Shown here: piece after piece, positions 48,102 through 61,055 of the stretch
How positions within the stretch are numbered: the first letter of the stretch is position 1
Layout: each line of letters starts with the position of its first letter
Assembly (NCBI RefSeq): GCF_040412425.1
Contig: NC_089789.1
Coordinates: 30,164,606-30,228,605, forward strand
Direction of reading: 5' to 3'
DNA: 64,000 nucleotides
From: Macrobrachium rosenbergii
Lineage: Eukaryota; Arthropoda; Malacostraca; Decapoda; Palaemonidae
The notes under the pieces: model-generated
The model's database searches: none
Seen by the model: only the letters and a program-made list of their open reading frames with translations
Told to the model about the DNA's origin: nothing
Made by a program: the position numbers and the translations under genes

Positions 48102-48639
48102 GTAAGTAGTTTGTCCCTTTAGTAATGAACTCTTTAGTCATACAACGAACAAAGACGAAGTAGCCTCCCGAGTGATCTTAGAGGTGGTATTTTCAGAAAG
48201 TTCATTAGAAATATAACACTACTAGGCTATGCAAATGACGTTCCCGACGGAACAAGAATCTTTTATTGTAAATCCTCTTTACGATAAGGTAACAGAACGC
48301 GTAACGCTTACATTTCACTAACAATAGATTAAAATTTCCCGCCAGCTACCGAGAGAAGGCCGAAATTGTGGTAAATTAAGCAATTAAAGGATTTAAATGT
48401 ATCAGACTAAGATAATTAAGAATCATGGATACCAGAAAATGTTGAGTTTAGGTTCCCGTTCGTTGTTATATATAACGCCGGAGGAAGGGTAGAAAGAATG
48501 TTTATTGTAGAGGACTTGTCAGGTTACTTTCAGTCGTTGTCTTCGATGATGATTACATTCAAGAAGCTTTATACTGTCACACATTCTGTAAATAGCCGCT
48601 CGAAGCCGTTACAGCCCCGATGAAATCCACTAATAAGTT
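48102..48639. other. No gene recognised
   Basis: Possibly the first intron of the preceding exon candidate. Nothing else seen. Confidence 0.35.
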
Positions 48640-48975
48640 TCCCCAATAGCTGGGTAGTGACGTCAGTACACATCACGTGGTGCGCAGTAGGCATTACTTA
48701 AGGTTCTTGGCAGCGTCTCTAAGGCCCCTAGCTGCAGCTCTTTTCTTTAATTTCTCTGTACCTCCGTTCATATCCTATTAATTCCATCTGGCTTTGCACC
48801 CTTTCTTGACAATTGCTTCATGGTGCAACTGTGGTTTTTCTTAATTGCTTCATGGTGCAACTGCAGGGTTTTCCTCCAGTTACGACTTTCAGATCTTACT
48901 GTCAGTTTCCTTTGCAGCGCTGAATGACCTCATAGGTCCCAGTGCCTGGCCTTGGGCCTAAATTCCCTACTCTAA
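48640..48975 (-). mobile_element. SINE-like interspersed element, copy 6
   Basis: Minus-strand copy with an internal tandem duplication: 'aattgcttcatggtgcaact' occurs at 48809 and 48843. It carries a 'tgacgtca' at 48658-48665 where the consensus has 'tgacggca'. Confidence 0.92.
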
Positions 48976-49164
48976 TCTACTATAAGAAGCTCCAGAGAAA
49001 TTGCTTTTCTTAGGCGCCTAGGTTGAATCCAACGTTTAGTTCATGGTGGATGTGATCGTGGATGTGTGAAATACCGCATATTTCATGAATATTAATTTTA
49101 AAAAAACATTTGAGTCCCTAAGTCCGACTTATCGTATTTTTGCAGCGAGCTTGTAACGCTGAAA

Positions 49165-49300
49165 CTGGCTATTGTTCAAACAGCCATTGTTCTGGCGTGT
49201 CTGTATATCTGGAAGTCTTCGCTTCAGTCATTAAGCTAACAAAGCAGGCGATCCTTTGTACAGCTTCAAACTAAGCTCTTGGCGGTCTGTAAAAATGTAA
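49165..49300 (+). repeat. Dispersed 150-bp repeat, copy B
   Basis: 'ctattgttcaaacagccatt' and 'gttct', then 'cttcgcttcagtcattaagc', 'cagcttcaaac..agctctt', 'ggtctgtaaaaatg'. Confidence 0.65.
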
Positions 49301-49838
49301 GTCAGTTGGTATGACGCTAGAATCTTGTACCCAGCATTCGTTCAAGGAATTCATTATCAAAGAAGAAAAGTTCTCATTCTAATAAGTCGTCCCCTGGGAA
49401 ACCTAACTAATCAGTTGATTTGGATTTTTTCATCTAGTGTCGCAAGAGATCCAATAAATATAAATCTCATAAGCCAGAGAAGTAATTTGTTAAAACAAGG
49501 AAAGTATTTAAACGCCAGATTTAAGACAACGTCCATTTCGTCCATGTAGGGATAGGCTTTTCAGTAATAAGTATCATATGATGCAAATCAAATCTGTTGG
49601 GTATTTGAATTTGAACCTCGTCCGCCTTCACGGAGAAGATAAATTAATAAGGAAAGGTACCCTTTGTCAGTTGATCCTTAATAAGAATCAGGTTTTTGCC
49701 ATTTCGACACGTTCTGTTATGTACAAAATGTTAACAAGTTGTCTGTTTCAAATCAGTTGAAGTAAATCATCCCATACAGAGACCTTATTTGCCATTAAAG
49801 CAAATTTATATACATATTGATGTGCATATATACATATA

Positions 49839-49871
<33 letters not shown>

Positions 49872-50163
49872 AATAATGAATTGTTCTGTAACAACGACCC
49901 TATCAATGTTTGCCACCGAAGGGCACATAATGTAGTACTATGAACAAGTAAGGGATACAGACCCATAAACAAAGAATAAAAACTATTCTGCGTGACTTTA
50001 ACAAAAGTGTAACCCTGAATGTGAGGAAACAAAAGAATTTAACGATATATATGTTATTTATCCGGAACGTAATTGCCGTTCCCTTAACAAAGCGCACATT
50101 GGTTACAAAGGTTACTCATCAGTGTCACCCTTAGTGCTTTAATAAACTGGCAGCTTTATATCT
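49301..50163. other. No gene recognised
   Basis: Unassigned. Short (CA)n/(TA)n at about 49838-49871. Confidence 0.45.
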
Positions 50164-50423
50164 ATGTAATGCACTGTAGGCATTACTTAAGTTTCTTTGT
50201 AGCGTTCCGTAGGCCCCTAGCTGCAACCCCTTGTATTCCTTTTAAACTGTACCATCATCCACTTTCTTTCTTCCATCTTACTTTCCACTCTCTCCTAACA
50301 ATTTCTTAACATTGCAACTGCGAGGTTTTCCTCTTGTTACCCTTCGTAACCTTTTATTCTCAATTTTCCTTTCAGCGGTGAGTGACCTCACAGGTCCCAG
50401 CGCTTTGCCTTCGGCCTAAATTG

Positions 50424-50425
<2 letters not shown>
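50164..50425 (-). mobile_element. SINE-like interspersed element, copy 7
   Basis: Minus-strand copy missing the extreme tail (starts at 'gtaatgcactgtaggcatta'). The head runs directly into a (TC)n microsatellite. Confidence 0.9.

Positions 50426-50427
<2 letters not shown>

Positions 50428-50496
<69 letters not shown>
50428..50496. repeat. (TC)n microsatellite
   Basis: Uninterrupted TC run between a SINE-like head and a tRNA-like SINE. Confidence 0.98.
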
Positions 50497-50499
<3 letters not shown>

Positions 50500-50548
50500 A
50501 TGACCACCATCATTCACCTTGAGTCCCTTTGATTCTTAATCGTAGGCT

Positions 50549-50705
50549 TGCTGTAGGTCCCGTTGGTAGGTAACCAGTTGGTTCTTAGCCACGTAAAATA
50601 AATCTAATCCTTCTGGCCAGCCGTCTCTAGGAGAGCTGGTAATCAGCTCAGTGGTCTGGTTAAACTAAGGTATACTTAACTTGAGTTTAAGCCTCGCTCT
50701 TGTCT
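50549..50705 (+). mobile_element. tRNA-like SINE, copy 2
   Basis: Blocks 'gctgtaggtcccgttggtag', 'aatccttctggccagcc', 'agctggtaatcagctcagt' and 'ggtctggttaaactaaggta'. After the box A-like 'cagctcagtggt', the downstream 'gagtttaagcc' is a possible degenerate box B. Confidence 0.88.
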
Positions 50706-51439
50706 TGATTAATTTCACAAGCAACACTACCATACATACCGTCTCTCTGAGCTAGGAATGGGGCTGTGTAGGTCTACCTGCTTATTCATCAGAGGCCAAT
50801 GCCTGGTCCCCTCTGGCTCTAGACTGGGTGGAGACGGGCGCCTGGGCTCTGGTCATATGTGAATAATTTCAGTCTCCAGGGTATTATGCATCAGTGCATT
50901 GATAGATTCCTTCCCTCAAACGCTTATAACGACCTTTAAACAAGGCACTGTCGATTACAAAGCACAAAAACAGTTCTTGATATTTCAGCATCATCCATGG
51001 AGTTGAGAGAAAACCCAAAATGTGGCGAATAACGAAGCATCTTTTGCAAGCATAACTTTCATCGTGTCAAAGGGAAACATTTGGAATCATAGTAAACAAT
51101 ATCCTACTCGATTATATCACTTTTTAATTACAAACTTCAATATGAATGGCATTCAAATAGCTAACATGTATGGGTTGAATTGCACTAATTTTCCTTCAGG
51201 GTATTATCACCGGAAAATTAGAAAAGCCAAACAGTATTAAAGTTATTGTGAAACATTTCGTCAGTGTAGTTTGTTCTTTTTGTGTGTGTGTGTGTGACCA
51301 AGCGTACTCTTAATATAGTATTCATATTTTCCTCTTTCATGAGAGAGAGAGAGAGAGAACGAAATTCTGTTATGCAAGCCGCCAACACATATCTTAATTA
51401 CACGTTTTGCCACATACCTTTTGGCTTTCGATTGTTGTT
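50706..51439. other. No gene recognised
   Basis: Unassigned, with short (GT)n at about 51281 and (GA)n at about 51341. Confidence 0.45.
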
Positions 51440-51600
51440 CGGCAACTGCTCGTTGTTCTGACAGCCATTGTTCTCACTTGTGTTCACGATTCGAAATTTC
51501 CGTTGCCTTCATTGATTAAACTAGCAGTGCAGATGCTCCTAACAAGCCCTGCTCTGTATAGCTCCAAACAGGCTCTTTGAAGGTCTTCAAAATGTCTGTT
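51440..51600 (+). repeat. Dispersed 150-bp repeat, copy C
   Basis: 'cgttgttctgacagccattg', 'attaaactagcagtgcag', 'cctaacaagccctgctc', 'agctccaaacaggctctttg' and 'ggtcttcaaaatg' align with copies A and B. Confidence 0.65.
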
Positions 51601-52266
51601 CTTCTTAAAACAAAATCATAATTCTGAAGAACACCAGATAATTATATTTAAACCTAAGGCGTCATTCTTATGGAAACGGCAACCCTATAAGCACTCTGTC
51701 TTAATATTATTCTTGATTCGTACTTCTGTACTGATACACAGTGGTATAACAGTACAGTCCCCAGTATTTTTTATACCAGTGAAAAATACATCCTTTTTTT
51801 TTTCTTCCTTAATAGTCTATTTTATAAATTAAAAGTATCGGGTACTTCAAACCATGAACATTAATTTGAAAATGAAGCTTTCCCACTTACTCACACAGAG
51901 TAAGTCTTAATACATTTGTCCATTAAATAAAATCTTTCTGGGGTGCCTTGCTGCTCTCTTTGGCCAGAAAGCCTCTTATTCACGCACCAACACAAAGCAA
52001 AAGCCATTCGGAAGACAGGTGAATGCCCTTGTCAACATAGGTCTGAAGGAGACATACACATACACACACATACGCATTTACATACACACCACAAAGTAAA
52101 GAAGAGAGTGAGGAGAGAACCCTGACTCTTCAAAGGACGTAGGGTTCTAAGCTGAAGACGTAACCCCAGTTAGAATCCCAAGACTTAGCAACAGAGGGAG
52201 AATTCGCAAACGATGATTATATTCATTCAGTAAGGTCTTGGAAAAAACAGGACTGACGTGTTTATC
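51601..52266. other. No gene recognised
   Basis: Unassigned, with a (CA)-rich patch near 52055-52090. Confidence 0.45.
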
Positions 52267-52352
52267 TCATTTCCTTCGGGCCAACCCTGTGAGAGCTGAT
52301 AAGCGGCTCAGTGGTCTGGTAAAACCATTTTAATAATAATAATAATAATAAT
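52267..52352 (+). mobile_element. tRNA-like SINE fragment with (AAT)n tail
   Basis: 'cgggccaaccctgtgagagc' and 'ggctcagtggtctggt' followed by a short AAT run (52332-52352). Truncated on the left. Confidence 0.7.
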
Positions 52353-54870
<2,518 letters not shown>

Positions 54871-55190
54871 ACAAAAATATTAGATGCAAGAGGCATCATA
54901 AGCGTGTTACTGAAGCCTTGACTTCAAATTTCGCGGTGATGTAGCATCAGGAAAGTTTTGGGAATATAGTCATAAAATATTCTCTATGAATTATAAAGGT
55001 AGTGATAAAAATAGATTGAAGAATAGATATTTGTTTAAATGAAATAAAACGAAAAATAAGACATAACCTTTATTGAAAAGATGGGCCGTATCAAACATTA
55101 CTCTTACACCGAGCTGAAGAGATAAGTTCTCAGAAGACGTAATTAGGCTGCAAAGTGATTTCATTCGTCTCTCCTCTTCTTGCGTTTCAG

Positions 55191-55225
55191 TTACCGAGAC
55201 ACTGAAAAATGGCTGCGTTCAGAAG
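55191..55225 (+). CDS. Candidate start-codon mini-exon
   Basis: A strong acceptor 'tctcctcttcttgcgtttcag' in part (ending at 55190) and a strong donor 'AGAAG|GTAAGA' bound a 35-base exon. It contains 'aaaATGG' at 55209, opening Met-Ala-Ala-Phe-Arg-. This fits a second exon carrying the start of translation after a 5' UTR exon. No continuation was identified downstream, so the gene is unknown. Confidence 0.3.
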
Positions 55226-55636
55226 GTAAGACAAATAATGAAGAGAAACGGCTTCATCTCGCAGACTGGGAGGCTGAACGCTGCGACCTGCCAGCTGAGA
55301 TTGCATTAGACAGCGAAAATAAATTGGAAGGTTAGTTAATCGTAGCAGACTAAGGTTCCCATCTTTTCTTTGAGATATTACCGCAGACTTTTGCATCTGG
55401 AATCCCGCTTCACTTCACTGTGAAACATTGTATTTGATTGTTTCTGTCCTGTATTGTTTTTGAAGCATGTCCAATTTTTTTACGTTTATTTCTTTGATTA
55501 TTAGTAATTCTCTTTTATCGGATTGTTTTAATTAGCTGTTTTTTTTTAGGTATGAACATTCTATTTTGTGATAGTTTGCTTCGCAAGTTACTTACCTTCT
55601 ACGCTTCTTTTGTGAAATTTTACTCTTTTTGAACAA

Positions 55637-55687
<51 letters not shown>

Positions 55688-55937
55688 GCTGGTAAAGGGA
55701 CAGTTCAATTTAAGGGGCAATTCAGTCTAAATCCCCAGTACTGCTCCCGTAAGACCAGATATATTGAGGATTTTCTTTATCATTGATAAAAGGAAGTTTG
55801 ATTTAAATGTTGCTTGGATCTTAATCCCCATTATGGCTCCCGAAAGGACAGATATACTAGGGATTTTCTTTCTTTTTCAATAATTTTTTGTCATCTACGC
55901 TGTCAGACTTCAGTGATTCTTTAATGCCTTTGATGCC
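55226..55937. other. No gene; (ATT)n at 55638-55686
   Basis: Possible intron after the mini-exon. The (ATT)n run has about 16 units, with no LINE-like flank recognised. 'tcccgtaagaccagatata' and 'tcccgaaaggacagatata' after it are a diverged 105-bp duplication. Confidence 0.5.
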
Positions 55938-55944
55938 TCTAAAC

Positions 55945-56385
<441 letters not shown>

Positions 56386-56393
56386 CTCTAAAC

Positions 56394-56944
56394 CCTTCCA
56401 CAAAGTCTGTCATAAGACTCGGTCACCCAAACTTCCTGCTTGCAGCTTTGTCCCTTTTCCATAGGAACCCACTTCTGCCTTTCTTCATGCTTTATTTCTA
56501 TTGTTGTTGACGGCTTTGTATCCGCTCCCTTCTCCACCTCTAATTAACAGGTCCCCTCGAGGTTCCATTCTCTCAGTTACTCATTCCTTCCTTTCCCCGT
56601 CGGACGCTTCTGTTCATTCTTTTAGCAGTTATTTAGCCCTCCATATTTTATCCTTCTTCCTGTTCTGAAATCTTTCTGTTGTTCCTTTATAACTTTTTCT
56701 TCATCTGTCGACTCTGATTTTGTAGATTCAGGCACAATGTGCATTCCGTAACATAGTAAAATTCTATATTTTCATGATAGATTCTCACTGCTTTTAATTT
56801 TTCTAACTATTTAACATCTGGATTTTAATGAAAATATAAATGAACCTGTCGCTCAGATTAGCATTTTCGAATTCATAGAATTCATATAGCTTAAGTTAAT
56901 AGAGATGCTTCTGAAAATTCTAAGTATTTTTGAGATGTACAAGT
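56394..56944. other. No gene recognised
   Basis: Unassigned, pyrimidine-rich to about 56700. Confidence 0.45.
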
Positions 56945-57190
56945 CATTTTATTCATTCAAATTCGAATTGTTAAAGTTTTTGCCGGCCTGATTCGTCCCT
57001 GCTTTGGAATATTGCTTCCATATTTAACTTTATATATTCAAATTCGAATTGTTAAAGTTTTTGCTGGACTGATTAGTCCCTACTTTGGAATATTGCTTCC
57101 ATATTTAACTTTATTTATTCAAATTCGAATTTTAAAGTTTTTGCTGGACTGATTCGTCCCTGCTTTGGAATATTCCTTCCAGATTTGGGT
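56945..57190 (+). pseudogene. Triplicated LINE reverse-transcriptase fragment
   Basis: Three tandem units of about 80 bases share 'attcaaattcgaatt', 'gttaaagtttttgc.gg', 'ctgattcgtccctgctttgg' and 'aatattgcttccat'. One frame reads 'VPALEYSFQIWVTEYN' in the last unit, the common R-(P/S)-x-L-E-Y-x-x-x-x-W segment near the C-terminus of LINE ORF2. The other two units end in stops. Confidence 0.65.
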
Positions 57191-57283
57191 AACTGAATAT
57201 AACCCTGTTCTTATCTATTTCCTAGGGTGTCTCTCTCCCCACTGGGGAGTGACTACTCGGCCTTATTTTGATAGATACTACTC

Positions 57284-57309
57284 CATTATTATTATTATTA
57301 TTATTATTA

Positions 57310-57364
<55 letters not shown>
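57284..57364. repeat. (ATT)n tract, LINE tail
   Basis: About 26 ATT units with one 'tttta' interruption, at the 3' end of the minus-strand LINE. Confidence 0.95.
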
Positions 57365-57365
<1 letters not shown>

Positions 57366-57368
<3 letters not shown>

Positions 57369-57830
57369 AGATGAAATCTGTTCATATGGAACAAGCCCAC
57401 AGGGGCCACTGACTTTAAATTCAAGCTTCCAAAGAATATAGTGTTCATTAGGAAGAAGTTAGATGAAGTAGAGGGAAATTTGGAAAAGAGATCACACTTA
57501 TTAAAAAAAAACAAATAAATAGGTAAATAGATGAAAATGCATTAAAATGCAAGAGAATAGTATTAGGGTAGTAATCCATTGCATTTTCGCTTGAACTTTT
57601 GAAGTTCCAACTGCACGACATCCTCTGGGAAGCTGTTCCACAGTCCAACAGTGCGAGGAATAAAGGACCTCTGGAACTGAGAAGTTCGACAGCGATGTCC
57701 ATTTACTGCGTATTGGTGCTGCTGTTCAGCCATTGCTTCGTTAAATTCGAAGGGAGAATTCTGGGTCTTATTAGGGGGCACTGTAACACCCGTCAAGTCC
57801 CATCCCTCTTTCACACCTACTCTCTGGAAA
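57366..57830 (-). pseudogene. 3' end of a LINE (ORF2 C-terminus and 3' UTR)
   Basis: The minus frame from 57814 to 57563 contains 'HRCRTSQFQRSFIPRTVGLW' followed by 'NSFPEDVVQLELQKFK' and a stop. The S-F-x-P-R-T-x-x-L-W-N-x-x-P motif closes the ORF2 of many CR1/jockey-like LINEs. About 195 bases of 3' UTR follow, ending in an (AAT)n tail, as also found at 25112-25270. The frame is intact but 5'-truncated. Confidence 0.85.
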
Positions 57831-58472
57831 TCAGTAATCCTCGAATTTTAAGGGCCGAGGAATGTTTCTACCCCCTTACTGCCAAGCTCAGGAACCCCCT
57901 TTGAGCTTTTGTTTCCCTGGACTTCTATCTTGCTTCCGGTGTTTGCGAGGCAGAGCTATGGCTTCCACGGAGGTTTCCTCTTCCATTATCACTCGTTTTC
58001 TTTTTCTTTCTTCAGGTCATAAACTTGATTTGTGCGCAGGGTTGGAAATCTCATTGAGCTTAGCAAGGAAAAAACACTGGGACGAGGCACTTCCATGGCT
58101 AATGATACAATGCGTTGTACAAGGTCTCAGAAATATTCATAGGATCTCCCACACGAAGAGGAGAGAGAGAGAGAGAGACAGACAGAGAGAGAGACAGAGA
58201 GACAGAGTGTGGTAATGTGAATATATATCTAAAAGGACCAGTTTAAAGACCAAGAGGTGCAGGAAAAGGCGTGTGATGTTTTCAGCTCATGGGATCAGCG
58301 TCCTGATCCTAAATAGGATTAAGGTATCCTTTCTTATTTTTGACTCTTAAACGAATTCACCGAGCGTCCTTAACAAATTTTCCCTGAAAGGAAAGACGAG
58401 CGTGAGAATTACGAGGGTCGAAATATGATGAAACCTGGATTTTCTTTTTTTATTCATGTGTAGACCTAGATA

Positions 58473-58473
<1 letters not shown>
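57831..58473. other. No gene recognised
   Basis: Contains a GAGA/GACA-rich patch (58158-58206). The 57862-58215 plus frame ends in this low-complexity patch and has no known domain. Its first part may be antisense to more LINE sequence. Confidence 0.45.

Positions 58474-58567
<94 letters not shown>
58474..58567. repeat. (TA)n then (CA)n microsatellite
   Basis: TA run from 58474 to 58558, then short CA. Confidence 0.97.
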
Positions 58568-58568
<1 letters not shown>

Positions 58569-59704
58569 GTACTTGTCTGTGCATGAGCAGGGTAGTTAAA
58601 TTAGGGACGGCTAAAACTAGGAAGTTTTTCTATCTATGCTTAAATGGTCTCTCTATCAATCCTCTCATCTTCTTGGTCGAATTCTTCAAAAATTTTATGC
58701 AACTGTTTCATTGAGGAGAAACAGAAAACGGGAAAAGCGTAATCAGTAAGAGTAAACACCATAATACTTTACTGATAAACACCATAATACTTGACACTTG
58801 GGGTGATTTTGCTCAAATGTCAAATGTCATATATACAGATATATATGAGGATACAAGAATACCCCTTTCGCAGGTATAAGACTTGATATATTATTTCATT
58901 CCCCCTGCCAATGGGGATAGCAGTCCTCGTGAAGCGTAATGATTTTAGGTGTAATTTTAACAATGTATCAAGATTTACACTCAAGAAAAGGGTCGTATTT
59001 TACCCAATTCTCTAAAAAAAAAGGATTGGTCTTCATAGTCTGCGCAAATATATATTGGAAAATTGGTCAAACTCACAGACCAAAAGTAAAAAAAAAAAAA
59101 AAAAGGAAGAGGCTTTTTCATTCTAATCCAGGTTCCAACCTTATAATCCTTCAGTGGATTTAGGAATCTTTTCTTATGCTCCTTGGTTGAGGTTTTCGAG
59201 CATTGCTCGAAATGGCGGCCTTCCGAGTACCGAAGCAGACGCAAAAACCCGGAGTCATAACTTTACAAAGTCATGGCATTTTCCGCCAAGAGTTTTGGGG
59301 ATAATTCAGTTTGATTGGATGTCAGTTTCCCTGTTTGGGATTAAAAGAAAGACTGATCGTTAAAGCTAATTGTGTATAAAACATACCGGACTCATTCATC
59401 CTAAGCATAACCCCACCCCGTCCCCAAAAAAAAAAAAAAACAGTATTTTCATCTCACCACAGGTAAACAAATAAAAAAGACAAAAGAATTGTTCCGTCTT
59501 TTGAATGAAAACTTGGACAACCAAAAGTTTTACATACAGAATATTTCTTTTTTCAATTTCGTTGTCTTATTCCCGCATAAATTCATTTGCATTTGCTCCA
59601 GCCCAGCCCACGTCTGTACAAAGTGAAATGTTACAATAGAAACGCAAGCCTTGACATTTTAAATATGTCGAGCTCTCTAGACTTCGACGAAATTCAGATT
59701 TTAT

Positions 59705-59707
<3 letters not shown>
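58568..59707. other. No gene recognised
   Basis: Poly(A) runs at about 59090 and 59428. No supported frame. Confidence 0.45.

Positions 59708-59791
<84 letters not shown>
59708..59791. repeat. (TC)n microsatellite
   Basis: About 42 uninterrupted TC units. Confidence 0.98.
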
Positions 59792-59797
<6 letters not shown>

Positions 59798-59845
59798 GCC
59801 TCAAGCGCCGATGAAGAATTAGAGGAATTTATTTCTGGTGTTAGA

Positions 59846-60010
59846 AGTTCATTTCTCGGTATAATGTGGTTCGGATTCCACAATAAGCTGTAGGTCCCGT
59901 TGCCAGGTAACCAATTGGTTCTTGGCCACGTAAAATAAGTCTAATCCTTCGGGCCAGCCCTAGGAGAGCTGTTAATCAGCTCAGTGGTCTGGTTAAACTA
60001 AGGTATACTT
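59846..60010 (+). mobile_element. tRNA-like SINE, copy 3
   Basis: The most complete member: 'ataatgtggttcggattcca', 'gctgtaggtcccgttgccag', 'taatccttcgggccagccct', 'cagctcagtggtctgg' and 'ttaaactaaggtatactt'. Confidence 0.9.
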
Positions 60011-60958
60011 TTTTTGTCTCAAGTGCCTCATTGTGACCCACTGACGCTCACGGCATGCTCTGAGCATTGATCTTTCGGGATGAGGTAGGCAGCCTCACAC
60101 GCTGATCCCCTCAGAAAGTCACGAGATCTAATGCATCCACCATTAGAGACTTTATCTTTATTTCCGAATTGTTGTCTTCTATGTTCTTACCGTTTTCCAC
60201 CTGTGAAAGCTTTTCACTTTTAACGTGAATGAAAGCAGTCTGGCTGAAATCATTCCAACATCACACGCAAAAATATGTGACGCCACTGTAGAGAATCAGT
60301 CAGTTGATCTTGTTGTCATCGCTTCTAGGCCTGACATGGGCATTGAGCTTTGGCAAATGCCTTAATAAATATATTTTGCAATTTTTGCACACATTTTAGC
60401 CCAAGAACGACTGCATTGTTTTAAAGTATATTTCCACAAATATTTATGTTGTGGCTTCAACGATCGTACGTAAATGTATTTCGAATGCTTACGAATCTAA
60501 GTTTACGAGTGTTTATCTGTATATCAGGTCGATATGATTTCCTGGATGGAGTTCCAAGGACAAATTTAATTGGAAAATGTCAAATATTCATGAGAAAAAA
60601 TCTAATCCGTTGATGCCATGTCGAGCAGAGGCGATCTTCACGCTTGATCGGCTTCCAAATTGGATGTTCACTTCCGCAGCCATTCCTAGAGATCTAGATT
60701 TTTATTCCTTCAATCATTTTCATTAGTTGCATTGACCAGAAGGCAGGAAGTGAGGGTAAAGAGATTTTATTACTGTACAAATATAAGAGCACTAATTTTG
60801 AAGAAAAAGGAATAGGAAAGTTTAACACAGACACAAGTATGCTGTAAAATTCTTGTAGTCTAATGAGCGTTGATAGTGTTAAATTTTTGTTTAAATACCT
60901 GAAGAATATAATCTCTAGCATCCTAATGGTGTTTTCAGCTAAATTTAAATCCTTATTT
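60011..60958. other. No gene recognised
   Basis: Unassigned. Confidence 0.45.
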
Positions 60959-60977
60959 GTATCTATCTATCTATCTA

Positions 60978-61052
<75 letters not shown>
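60959..61052. repeat. (ATCT)n then (TA)n microsatellite
   Basis: About five ATCT units pass into a TA run. Confidence 0.97.
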
Positions 61053-61055
<3 letters not shown>

